NCBI RefSeq assembly: GCF_020379485.1
Contig: NC_063452.1
Coordinates: 25,612,770-25,676,769 of the forward strand
Length of the DNA stretch: 64,000 bases
Direction: 5' to 3'
Origin: Brassica napus
Taxonomy: Eukaryota; Streptophyta; Magnoliopsida; Brassicales; Brassicaceae
Shown: positions 53,212 through 63,867 of the stretch, piece after piece
Numbering within the stretch: the stretch's first letter is position 1
Layout of the letters: the number at the start of each line of letters is the position of its first letter
Notes under the pieces: model-generated
Databases searched by the model: none
The model's input: only the letters and a program-made list of their open reading frames with translations
What the model was told of the DNA's origin: nothing
Program-made: the position numbers and the translations under genes

Positions 53212-54559
53212 TCAACTTGTAACAAAAACAGATTTCAAATCGAAATTAAAATCTAAACTTCTCAGATCAATTTCGAAATTTAAACAAAACAGATCAGAAT
53301 CAACAGATGATGATATGATATTCAACAATCACTGATCTATGATGTAAAGAACAGATCGAAATAGATTGATCACTCAAACAGAAACAGATCACACAGATTT
53401 TACACAAGTAAACATAGATCTGATTTCTCTGCAAGAATATGAAAAGTCTAAACACAAAAACAAAATCAGAGAACCCTAATCTATCAGATTTCGACAGCCA
53501 CAACACAGATCTATCAGTTCTTAGCATGAATATGAAGAGACAAATAAAAAACCAGAGAGAAAACAAACACTTCCCTTCCAAAGTTGCTCTGATACCACTT
53601 GATGAGATTCTAGGATGATGCTCTGGAACAGATGGGATAATCCTTGCAGAAACGAATCAAAATACTCAAGCTTCTCAAGGAATGTGGATCGAATGGTGAC
53701 ACAAGAGGCTGCGGAAAGGCTTCTTGATACTCCTAGGCTTAGATCGGATATGACACACCTCTCTCAATCCCTTGGGTGTTGGATATTACACACCAACAGA
53801 ATGGCTATTACACACTAGACACACTTCAACTCGTCCAAGACAAGAGAGAAGAGAGAAAAGGGTTTTTGATAAAAGATTGCTTAATGATAAAGGGGGGCCA
53901 CAACCAGAATATAAAGAGAGGCCCTTGTACATGCACAAGGTCTCGAAAATAGAAATAAAAATAAAGGGAACAGGCTCCCTTGGAAACTAAACAAAGACCA
54001 AGTTTTCGAAATTATTCAAAACATAAAACATATGATAAAAATAACATAAGATAGATAATGTGGTTGGTCCGGGATCATCATCTACGAGATGTGAAAGTAA
54101 ACTTGTGGCCTCGTTAAAAACCTTCCTTTGGAAAACCTAGTGGGACAAAACCAAAGGTTAGGAAAAGAGCACACACAAGCTACTTGCCTAGATGATGATC
54201 AGCTTGAAGGTGGAGTAGCTTGAATTGTGGTGAGTGTGTCTTGGTTGATCAAGCTGCAACCAAGACAATCTTCTTGCTTCCTTGAGATCTTGAGTATTCC
54301 TCCATCAGCTTCATTGAGTTTCTTTGATCTGGAACAAGTGTTGGGACCTTCAGAAATGGCTAGGGCATCTTTATCTACAAGCTGGTCCATGATCACATTT
54401 TCTTCATTGGTAAGCTGGTCCAGAATCATATCATGTATGTATCTGAATTAGAAGAAAAAATTTTATGAGTTTTTTTTTCCGAACAATAATAAAACTTAAA
54501 CTAAATCTAACTAAAAAGATCTAATGGCGATCAAAGCTCCCCGACAACGGCACCAAATT

Positions 54560-56018
54560 TGATACCAGTCAAATTACCCTAAAGAGTGTTACTCTCATCA
54601 AAAGAGGTCGAGTTATAGTACTTAGGGATCGAATCCACAAGGAGCTAGGGAACCGATTAGATCTAAAAAATTTATAATAAACTAGGCTAATAGATTATAT
54701 AGCAGTAAAATAGCAATTTAAATAAACAAAGCAGTAAACAAGTTGAATAAGTCAATTATTCAGCTTGGCAAGGGTTGTTCGATGGAAGGATGGTTGCTAG
54801 ATCTAGGGTTTCTATTCAGGTGTTGGAGATTATAATTCCTATAGGTACCTTTTTGTTGCATGCATGATATGTTAGAGCTCAACCGCTTAACTCAGTGATC
54901 AGCTGTCGCATATTTCACTGGTTAACTCGCTAGATCTCGTGTCTCAACGGTTAGTATTTCGATCACGAAAGAGTGTCGACCGATGGTCCTATTGGGACAT
55001 CAACCGATACACCTTTACCTACGTCGACCGATAGTCAGTTGAGGACATCAATCGACGGGTTCTAGCCAGGCCTATGCGCGAGTATGATATGCCCTATTAA
55101 GATACTAAATTGGCGGTTAGCCCTCTCTAGCAGTCCTAATATGATAGATAGATGTCAGGATGGGATAACAAGGATGTTTGTCTATGCAATCCTATGATCA
55201 ATATTCTAGTTAATTACTCTAGAACAAGCAATAAGTATAGATCTATCATGAAAATCACAACAAGGCAGATCTATAGTTTGGGGCTAATCCCATAAACCTA
55301 TCTGAACCCTGGATCTAACAGGTGGATCTACTCAGACATGAAAACAGAAATCATAGATGAATAGATATAAAACTGAAATAGAATAGATAAGAAAACCAAT
55401 GGAGTTCCAGGAGGACTCTGATAGGAGTTCCTCCCTTCTCTCCTCTAAGAGAAACAATGAAACAGAAAGCGTGTAAAAAGCGTAGCCGTCAACAATAGTT
55501 TAGAAATAACATAAATAGGGTTTCTGGTCGTCCAAGGGCATTCTGGTAATTTGTGGTTACTTCTGGGCTTCATGCAGTCATAAAATATACAAGGCCCACG
55601 ATCTGGGATCTCCATCGATCGACGTGCAGAGTGCTGCATCGATCGACGTGGCTTCCTCTTCTCGGCAGCTTCCTCTCGCGAGGCAGACTGACCACTCTTC
55701 AGTAAAACGAGCATAACTTCTGCTACAAGATGCTGATTGACCTGAGACCGGTGGCATTGGAAATCTAACTCAAAGCTCTATCTTGTGTCACAATATGCGC
55801 TCAATCTAAAAGTTGGAAGGTCTCCATCCATATCTAAACATCTGACGCGTCTGTGCAACTCTGCACCTCCAAAGGCTCCAAAAGACTCCAAAATCACCAT
55901 ATTTCTCCTAAACGTCTCTGAACCTGTAAATACTCTAAATAGACTCCAAAACATAATAATTGTATCTTAAAACACTTATAGACCATGACTAAATAGGGGT
56001 AAAATATATGGTTTATCA
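54560..56018 (-). repeat. 5' LTR of the minus-strand element
   Basis: Partner of 43507-44973. Starts TGATACCAGTCAAATTACCC on the plus strand, ends GGTTTATCA at 56018, followed by the ACGAT duplication. Contains CATCGATCGACGTG boxes near 55616 and 55640. Confidence 0.88.
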
Positions 56019-56023
56019 ACGAT

Positions 56024-57220
56024 CCACAAAGATCAACGCTTTGCATCGATCGATGCAGCAGCTTTCACGTCGACTGATTCTCGCACCCACCCGTCGACCG
56101 ACACCCGACCTTCATCATCGACCGATCCACATCGTTTGACATCGATCGATTCTACACCGCGTACATCGATCGATCCTTGTGAAACATGGTTGCGATTGTT
56201 ATTCTCAGACAGGATGAGAATGGAGACATGTATGACCAGGATGGTCATCTTTGTAATGCAACAGGTCATAAACTAGACGCTCAGGGGAATGTAATCCCTG
56301 ATGCTGATGCTGATGCTGATGATACAGGAGCTGCTCAACCTGTAGAAGAGGCTGCTCCACCAAAGGCACTGGCCGACTACAATCGTCCAGACGAGTACTA
56401 CACTAACAGATCAGCTATTCGCCTTCCAGAGATTCAGAAGGAGAATTTTGAGCTGAAGCCTCAGTACTACACACTCGTGTCGCAGCTATCCTACTCTGGG
56501 TTACTGCACGAGCATCCTATAGACCATCTGGAGAGGTTCGAGGATCTTATCGCTGCTATTCGTATGAATGGAGTCCCTGAGGACTACCTATTGTGCAAGC
56601 TCTTCAAGTATACTCTGACTAGAGAAGCGATGCACTGGCTTAAGCAGCTACCCACATGATCTCTAAAATCATGGGCCGACATCAAGAATGCTTTCTTGCG
56701 AAACTTCTTTGATGAGGCACGCGCTGAAGACTTGAGGAGCAAAATTGCTACATTCGCGCAGGAGACTGGAGAGTCTTTCAAAGATGTGTGTATCAGATTC
56801 AAGTTCTTCCAGCGAGACTGTCCATACCACGGATTCAATGAAGTGCAACTGGTGAGCACTTTCTTCAGAGGTATCGCCTTGAGGTATCAGATGGCTCTTG
56901 ATACAGCTGGCGAAGGAAACTTCAACACGAGGAATCTGTTGGAGGCTATGAGACTGATAGAAAATCTAACTACCAGCAGCAGCACCAAGAACACTGACTT
57001 TGAGAGGAAGAAGTTTGTTGCATTCCTAGGAAAGGAGCAGATGGACGAAGTTAAAGCAAAGTTAGATGTGGTTCATGGGCTTCTTAGGAAGCAGGTTTGT
57101 TCAGCTGAAGGAGAAGTAGCTGTAGACATGGAAGGAGAAGAAGATGTGAACTGCATTAGAGGTACTGGATTTCAGAGATCTGGAAACCAGGGTGGATTCC
57201 ATAGGCAGTTGGGCAGATAA
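56024..57220 (+). pseudogene. gag, part 2, of the plus-strand Athila-like element
   Basis: Continues the frame cut at 43506 through Ser-Ile-Asp/Ser-Thr-Asp repeats (56040-56185). A frameshift near 56185 leads to the frame from 56186: VILRQDENGDMYDQDGHLCN, ADYNRPDEYYTNRSAIRLP and the gag core FELKPQYYTLVSQLSYSGLL, HEHPIDHLERFEDLIAAIRM, NGVPEDYLLCKLFKYTLTRE. A TGA at 56657-56659 is followed in the same frame by SWADIKNAFLRNFFDEARAE, KIATFAQETGESFKDVCIRF and CPYHGFNEVQLVSTFFRGIA. Stop at about 57220. This is a Retrotrans_gag capsid-type domain; two lesions inactivate it. Confidence 0.85.
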
Positions 57221-58980
57221 TGGATTCCATGAAAGTTTTGCAGTGGAGACTGTGATTCTTTCATCCAATGAGGATCCTACTGAGGAGTATGATGAAGATT
57301 ATTGGAAGGAAAGAGCTACAGAGATTGCAATGCAGGATGAAAGATATTCAACCCATTCCTTCAACAACACGCCTACATCATCGATCGACAGCATATACTC
57401 AGCATCGGTCTATTCTCACCCTCATCCGGCAAAATGATCATCTGCATCGATCGACACCACACCTGGTATATCAATCGATATTAAAGCCGCCGCCTCAGAA
57501 AAGGAAAAAGAGAATATCCCTATTCCAAATAGGTTTACCAACACCTATATAAAGAGTTTTGCACCCAAGAGTACTTCTCACGAAACAGAAGCAGAAAAGA
57601 TGAATGCTCCCACACACCAATTGGAAGGAACATCCAAGAGAAGCATTCGATCCAAAAACCCTAATTCAGAAGACAAACGTCTACCATCGATCGATACCCC
57701 AGTATCAACATCGAACGATTCTCATTCTAAACCTAAACTTTCTTTATCTACTAAGAATATGAGTATTGATTACAACTTTCTATTGCCTGATGAATTTGGT
57801 ATTTTCAGGGACCAAGATGGCCATGCAAGAGCTATGGATGGAAGGATTCTACAAGTATCCAGAGAGGACATAGCATATATTGTTCAGTTGGTCAATGGAG
57901 TAGACAACTTGTTTACGCAGCAAAGCAACATCCCAGACAACAATCCAACTGTTCCAGACGAATATCAAAGGGCCACCACATCAGGAATTGGTTCACACCA
58001 ATCATGCACACCTGTTGGCCAAGCATCGATCGACAAGGTTGTTTCTACATCGCTCGACAGGGTAATACCAACGTCGATCGATAAGACACCTTCACCATCG
58101 ATCGATAGACGTTACATGTGGACGTCGCGCTTATGACAGTTATGGAGCCAGAAAGTTCAAATGGGAACAGAAAGACGAATATGGAGTCTACAGAGATGAG
58201 TCTGGATATGCAAGAAGTGCAGCTGGTGATATGATTCCTGTTACCAAGGATGACATCAGGAAAATTCTGGAGAGAGCATCCCTATTAGGAGAGGGTCACA
58301 TATGTCTTCCAGAACATGCCACTTCCTTTTACACCTACAAATCTGACACCAGAGATCTACATCAAGGATAAGATCAATGAGATGGTGATTGGTATTTTTG
58401 GAGCTCCGGAACAGCTAGGAGATGAAGTCAAGACATTGGTAGATGACACTTATCAGCCTTTGGACAGAGGTTACAATGAGCTTTTCAGACGTATGGCATA
58501 GCTGAAGACAGAGATTGAGAGTATGCAACACAACCTTGAGAAAGAAGCTACGACATCAACATCGATCGACGCCAACAAAGCAACATCGATCGACGTCAAG
58601 CCACATACATCCCAGATTCCTGCAGAACCGGAAAGTTTGGCAGAGAAGAAGGATGAATGGGAGATCGTTTACATCAACACGAGGATTAACGACGTTTACA
58701 ACCCTCCCAACAACAACGTGGACTAGTTGAGCACGAGGATTGATCTGCTACAGCAAGATTTGGGTAACATTCGCATGAATGATACACAACCAGCCACATC
58801 GGTCGATATTTGCAACATCACATCGATCGACACAAAGTTCGCAGCAATGGAGGATAGGTTAAAATCTTATGAGGATATGCATGATTGTTTCACCTCACCT
58901 ATCATGCGATACTTGGACACCTTGCCTACACAGATGATTAATGTTTAGAAGGACATTGGTAAGCTTAATGATCAACATAA
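57221..58980 (+). pseudogene. ATHILA ORF1-like region with Ser-Ile-Asp repeats
   Basis: Pieces in shifting frames: DEDYWKERATEIAMQDERYS (57290-57350), SID repeats (57380-57480), SIDYNFLLPDEFGIFRDQDG (57760-57820), YRDESGYARSAAGDMIPVTK (58190-58250), TPEIYIKDKINEMVIGIFGA (58329-58390), WEIVYINTRINDVYNPPNNN (58660-58720) and STRIDLLQQDLGNIRMND (58730-58783), ending with TAG at 58946-58948. The style matches the Arabidopsis retrotransposon ORF-1 (ATHILA ORF1) family. Function unknown. Many stops and frame changes. Confidence 0.7.
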
Positions 58981-58981
58981 C

Positions 58982-59961
58982 TGATAGACTGCGGTCCACG
59001 GATCAGTACATGGAGCCGAACCAGCCTGGAGATCAGAACGTTCTGAACATTTCAACCGAGGTTCATGTTTTTCACCGTACCGGACAGACTGACCGTGCAG
59101 TGTACTGGACAGACTTCCGGAAAGGAGCTTTGGCTGGAACCATGGCCAGATGACCGATCTGACCATACTGGGGCTTGTCTTTCCCGTCCAACTTCACATT
59201 TGAAGACATATGGTCGAGCTAGAATCCACTCCGGACGAGCTGGACGAGGTGACACTTACTTGGGCGAGCTAGATGAGCTGAGTGAGCTAAGTGACACTAC
59301 TCTGGAGCTGGATGAGCTGAGTGAGCTAAATGACACTAGCTTGGAGCTGAATGAGCTAAGTAACACTGAAGATGGAGCTGGTTCAGCTGCTGGGCGAAAT
59401 GGGCCTTTTCAGCCCAAAGAAAAGTTCATAAAAAGTTCATTATGGGATTGTTTCTTTCCAAATTCGACCAGCCCTTTCCTCAGTCCATTTCAAGCACATT
59501 CTCATCAAGAATACCAAGAGGGAGTCAGCAAGGAAGTCTTGGTCGTTTGGGAAAAAGAATTCAACAAAAATCATTAATTTCGGTCTTTAGTCAAAGTCTT
59601 CATTTCTAGTTTCTATGTCTTGTTTTTAGCACATTCTTCTTTGGATTTCTACAACTTGTAATCCTATAAATAAGGCCTTAGATCCACGAAATAAATCAGA
59701 TTTGTTTTCCCCTTTTTATGAGTTTCTCTCATTGTTCTTTGTTTAGAACACTTCTTAGTTTCTAAGTGAGGTTATCTCCAAGTTTTGATCCTTCTTTTGT
59801 TGGACCGGTGCGTCACATCCGGCAACGATCGAAGTCTGGTAGTATCTTTGGGCTATTCCGCAACCCTTAGTGTCACCGTTCATACTATCAGTTCTCAATC
59901 CTCTCGGATCTGAGTTCATATCAACCTTACCGAATGAGTGATCCTTATTTTGGTTCTATCA
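58982..59961 (+). repeat. 5' LTR of another retrotransposon (tRNA-iMet type)
   Basis: TGATAGAC...TTCTATCA, 980 bp, with 7-bp terminal inversion (TGATAGA/TCTATCA). It is followed by AG and the PBS TGGTATCAGAGCC (59964-59976), complementary to initiator tRNA-Met. It contains a tandem GAGCTGGATGAGCTGAGTGA repeat (59260-59370, opening a 170-codon frame without homology) and a transcript-like region with TATAAATAAGGCC near 59664. The partner LTR is outside the window. Confidence 0.7.
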
Positions 59962-59963
59962 AG

Positions 59964-59976
59964 TGGTATCAGAGCC
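59964..59976 (+). promoter_or_regulatory. Primer binding site, tRNA-iMet type
   Basis: TGGTATCAGAGCC, two bases after the LTR end. Same primer class as the nested element at 50136 but different LTR sequence. Confidence 0.8.
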
Positions 59977-60048
59977 ACTCTTCCGGTATTGTCTATTTCA
60001 TTCATCTTTCTCATCTTCTATTTTTTTATAAACACTTCTTCTTCTACC

Positions 60049-61189
60049 TGATATATGGTGTTTTTCACATCATTGTATAGGTGTTTTCGTATTGATTCGA
60101 GTCCGTAATCCGTGTCAGTCTAGTCCTTTTTGATCTTTTATAGGTCTGGAGTTGGTAGAAGAATGAAGAGAGGGTGCATGAAGAGAAGCTGTCCTTTTGG
60201 AGCATTCCTGCGAAGAACACTCAAGGCAAACAGTCCCGAGACTGTTCTCAAGCGGAACAAGCAGACGGAGTGATCCCGAGGTTGTTCCCGACAAATAAGG
60301 AAGCTCCTATTTCGGGAATTAAAGCCCTGTTCTCCTAATATCTTTTCTACCTATTGGCACCTCCATATAAAGACACCATCTATCATATTTTATTACTTAC
60401 GCTAGTTTTTACAAGAGAACTATTAGCTTTTGCGATCTGCAACTTGTAAGGGCGAAGAATTCATTCTCTCATAGAGAAGACCATCTGAACCCTTTGTTTA
60501 TTACTCTTATTATTATGCAGTTTCATTCAGGATCTATGTCTTTGACTGCTTGCATCATGATTGAGTGGTGATCTAGCTCGCCTAGGGTTTTTAGGGTGTT
60601 GAATTATGAGCTAAACGTAGATAAGCTATTCTTAATTGTTCTTCATTCATATTGTTCTTAAAGCTTCCATTAATCTGATCACTTGATGTTAGATCCTAAG
60701 TTAATCGCCTAGCTAACCGCTTAGGAGATAACTTGACATGTATTGAATGAGCTTAATACCCCTAATCAGCGAAAGTAGATATTAGGGTAGTAAGTGAACC
60801 GATCGGACCTGATCTCTAAGGCTTGCAGTCGTTTCTCATCTCAACGACAGTTAGATGGTGGGATCGACCAGCAAAGGGATCACCACCACGACAGTGGGGT
60901 GATCTAGCTGAGTGATCCGAGTTCTAGAAAGCACTGCATCGCGCTTGAATAATTGTTTGGCTCTCGCTCAACACCGAATGAAATACCCTAGGCTAGCTTC
61001 TTGTTAAATTGAATCAATCTCTAGTTTACTTGTTTTCCGCGTCACCAATTGAATTGAAAACCATTTTCTTCTTAGCTTAATATTGAAATTTATAAGAGTA
61101 AAGTGTAGACTGGTCCTCTGGATAGAATCTAAAATACTATAATCACAACTGTTAACTTGGCAGTAGCAAGGATTCATATTAGTGTATCA
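60049..61189 (+). repeat. 5' LTR of an Athila-like retrotransposon
   Basis: The right end AGTGTATCA at 61189 is secure because the PBS TGGCGCCGTTGCCG starts at 61195. The left end is proposed at TGATATATGG (60049), giving inverted TGATA/TATCA termini and 1,141 bp, but no partner LTR is available to confirm it. No coding frame. Confidence 0.55.
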
Positions 61190-61194
61190 AGTTT

Positions 61195-61212
61195 TGGCGC
61201 CGTTGCCGTGGA
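61195..61212 (+). promoter_or_regulatory. Primer binding site, tRNA-Asp type
   Basis: TGGCGCCGTTGCCGTGGA matches the complement of the plant tRNA-Asp 3' end with one mismatch. Unlike the PBS at 43247, similarity to the tRNA stops after 18 bases, as is normal. Confidence 0.85.
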
Positions 61213-61304
61213 CCAGATTTTTTACCTCTACTTTTCGGTTTCATTTTAAGTCTAAGATATCTAACTCGCCTCTATTTCTTTGTTACAGCTAATGATCCAG
61301 GTGC

Positions 61305-62858
61305 ATGACCAGTAGACATACTCGGAGCAACGCACAAGGACCATTGCATCAGCTTACCAACGAAGAACTAGCAAGATTAGAACGTCAGAACCGTCAACTG
61401 CCTAGACCTACGAGCACCAACATGGGTCATCATCAGGATGATCTTACTGCCGCGTTTGCACTCATGCAGCAGCAGATGCAGCAGATGCAGCAAACTATCC
61501 AAGCGAATGCTGCAAACCAACGGAATGCACCGGAGGAAGTTGATCAGATTGGCCAGAGAAATCTCTTGCGTAATCTACCTGCTACGCGATCCGCCATCAA
61601 CCCTCCACCGTGCACTAGACAAGACTTTGAGATCAAGCCTGCCTTGATAGGTCTGGTGCAGAGGAAGATCTTCAACGGACTTCCTGCAGAAATACCGATG
61701 GACCACATTGAGAACTTTGAGAAGATGTGTGGGTTCACTAAGGCGAATGGAGTACCACCAGATTACATCAAGTGTACCCTGTTCCCCTTCTCTCTCGATG
61801 GGAAGGCTGCTCGCTGGCTAGATTCCCTACCCACCGAATCGCTCACCACATGGGAACAAGTCAGATCTGCTTTCTTGAGCCACTTCTACACGAAATCAAA
61901 GACGGCAGCTCTGAGACAGAAGATCGCCACCTTCAAACAGCTGGTAGATGAGCCGTTCTGCGACGCATGGGAACGATTTAACGTCTACCACAGGGAGTGC
62001 CCACATCACGGTTTTGAAGAAGATTATGTACTTGGAGTGTTCTATGATGGAGTAGGTTGAGAGTACAGGAATGCTTTAAACTCAGCCAGTAATTGAGATT
62101 TCATGACCCAATCCACTCAAGGCGCTTTCGCGCTAATTGAGAACATGGCCTCAAGCTCAGCTGACAGCAACCGCGAGACTGACCGCACACAGAAGGTGAA
62201 CAGCATCGACAATAGCAAAATAGATGAGCTCTCTGCCAAGGTCGATCAGCTGATAAAGAGTAATCAGAACCATGTCTTCATCATGGAAGAATCCCCTCAG
62301 GATAAAGGAACCGCATACACTACATCAGAGGCAGACCAGGCGACTGAGGACAATCACGAGGTTAGCTATGTGAATGGGCAAGGATGGCAGTTCAAGAACT
62401 ATCACCCAAACCCTAACGTGAGGAACAATCCCCACCTGTTCAACAACCCTAAACCCGATGGTAACGCAGAAAATGCTCAAGGCAATCAGGTTCAGAACAG
62501 TGGATACCAAAGGGGGTATGGAAATCAAGGAAGAACCTTTGTCCTCAGCCCAGCTCAGAATACTCAGTTCCACAACCAGAAACAACCGACTAACCAGCAG
62601 CCTGCACAGCCTGCTCAGACTGCTCCACAGGACGAGATGAAGAGTCTTGCCAATATGATGAGCCAGCTGCTCCAAGGACAGCAGATCCAGGGAAAAGCAC
62701 TGAATCATGTCACAAACGATATCAACACCCGAATGAATCACATGTTCAATGACCTGAGTGCCAAATATGATAATTTCTCGAGCCATATGAGGCAGATGGA
62801 TATTCAGATTGCTCAAACTGCTGAGAGTGTGAAGAGACAAGAGATTCACAACAGCTGA
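61305..62858 (+). pseudogene. gag of the Athila-like element at the right edge
   Basis: The ATG at 61305 opens MTSRHTRSNAQGPLHQLTNE, a Gln/Met-rich coiled coil (ALMQQQMQQMQQTIQANAAN), then the gag core: FEIKPALIGLVQRKIFNGLP, MDHIENFEKMCGFTKANGVP, CTLFPFSLDGKAARWLDSLP, TWEQVRSAFLSHFYTKSKTA and AWERFNVYHRECPHHGFEED. TGA at 62058-62060 and 62094-62096 replace residues within the otherwise continuous frame (family pattern W/G). It then runs through TQGAFALIENMASSSADSNR and a Gln/Asn-rich tail to a TGA at 62856-62858. No zinc knuckle is seen. Gag forms the particle; this copy has two nonsense codons. Confidence 0.88.
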
Positions 62859-63867
62859 GAAAGGGAAGCAGAAAGAGTCAGAGCAACCACCTGTAACCGC
62901 ACCAACAGACGAGGAAGAAGCAAAGCTACCTGCTGATCATACTCCGACCACTACAGAGCAGCCTACTGTGGTTGTTCGACCAGATGCAGAACCTGTTCCC
63001 CCCCCGTGACTATGTGCCTAAGGTTCCGTACCCTGTTCTGGCTAAGGCCACACGCAAGGACAAGGAGGAGATGAAATGTAGGAAGATGCTGGAAGACTTA
63101 ACAGTCAGACTTCCTCTCATGAGTGCAATCCAGATGATGCCATCCATGAGTAGCTTTGTGAAGGGACTGATCTCTGGAAAGATAACCGATGACAGTGAAT
63201 TCATGGTGGTCTCAAAAGAATGCAGCGCTGTTCTCCAGAAGAAAAGGATCAAGAAACTGGGTGATCCTGGAAAATTTGTCCTATCCATCCAAATTGGGAG
63301 AACAGTCTTCTCGTGTTCACTAGTCGATCTGGGATCAAACATCAACCTCATGCCATACTCTGTGGCTAAGCGCCTTGGATACACAGATTTCAAACCTACC
63401 AGGATGTCCCTAGTGTTTGCTGATCGATCAGTGAAATCTCTAGTCTGAATTATTGAGGATATCCAAGTTCTGGTTGGGAACACACTTGTCCCTGCCGATT
63501 TCGTTGTTCTAGAACTCGAGGAAGAGTCAAAGGATCCCTTGATCCTGTGCAGACCATTCCTATGCACTGTCGGAGCTATCATAGATGTGCGACAAGGAAA
63601 AATCGACTTCCACTTAGGAGACATTGTGATGAGGTTCGAGATGAATCAGATGCTCAAGAAACCCATGCTGGATGGACAAACCTTCACTGTCCAAGAGGAG
63701 GGTGATCCGCTGGAACTGAGTGATCAGATGATTGAGGAGATCCTTACTGATGATCCGCTGGAACTAGCCTTGATTAGAGCTGAAGCAGAACAGAATGTCC
63801 AGAACATCGACGCTGATGGTTACGCTAAGATGTTGGACTCCGTCAGAACCATGGAAAGATTAGTGGC
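62859..63867 (+). pseudogene. gag-pol linker and aspartic protease region
   Basis: After a frame change the 62972 frame reads FPPRDYVPKVPYPVLAKATR, CRKMLEDLTVRLPLMSAIQM and the protease-type block SCSLVDLGSNINLMPYSVAK RLGYTDFKPTRMSL. The catalytic triad usually D-S/T-G appears as D-L-G, a pattern common in Athila-class elements. A TGA at 63446-63448 breaks the frame, which resumes as IIEDIQVLVGNTLVPADFVV and PLILCRPFLCTVGAIIDVRQ GKIDF. The frame ends at 63886 just as an RT start appears in another frame, indicating a deletion of the usual protease-RT spacer. Confidence 0.82.

Larger units (their letters stand above)
50136..54433 (-). mobile_element. Nested non-autonomous LTR retrotransposon, 4.3 kb
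   Basis: Two 834-bp LTRs (50136-50969, 53600-54433; TGATGAGA...TCATATCA; about 25 differences by eye, about 97% identity). Perfect TGTAT duplications at 50131-50135 and 54434-54438. On the minus strand the PBS TGGTATCAGAGC (53597-53586) matches initiator tRNA-Met and the polypurine tract CAAGAGGGAGGGAA (50983-50970) abuts the 3' LTR. The internal 2.6 kb has three overlapping or adjacent minus-strand frames of unknown function and no protease, RT or integrase, so it depends on another element. Confidence 0.93.
43507..56018 (-). mobile_element. Minus-strand LTR retrotransposon without pol (Athila-related), 12.5 kb including nested element
   Basis: LTRs at 43507-44973 and 54560-56018 (TGAT...ATCA ends, about 1.46 kb, about 95% alike by eye). 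Perfect 5-bp duplications ACGAT at 43502-43506 and 56019-56023. The PBS on the minus strand is TGGTGCCGTTGTCGGGGA (54555-54538), tRNA-Asp type with one mismatch. The PPT-like string AAGTCTGAGGGAGT adjoins the other LTR. The internal region encodes only gag-like modules with Ser-Ile-Asp linkers (46963-50114). No protease, RT or integrase motif was found, so it is non-autonomous. It is interrupted by 50136-54433. Confidence 0.88.
41984..58981 (+). mobile_element. Plus-strand Athila-like LTR retrotransposon (host of nested insertions, no 3' LTR in window)
   Basis: Layout: 5' LTR (41984-43242), PBS with full tRNA-Asp complement (43247-43321), gag start at 43430, interruption by the minus-strand element 43507-56018, gag and ATHILA ORF1-like continuation 56024-58980, then the LTR of another element. 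In-frame continuity of codons across the excised insertion (ACGAT duplication) shows 43430-43506 and 56024 onward are one gene. Protease, reverse transcriptase and integrase of this element are not in the window. Confidence 0.8.

Noticed and set aside
59065..59577. 170-codon plus-strand open frame inside LTR A
   Set aside because: Its length comes from a GAGCTGGATGAGCTGAGTGA tandem repeat within the LTR; no homology and no neighbouring gene structure.
62325..62849. 174-codon minus-strand frame
   Set aside because: Antisense of the Gln-rich gag tail; no motif.
63010..63624. 204-codon minus-strand frame
   Set aside because: Antisense of the protease region, which carries clear family motifs on the plus strand.
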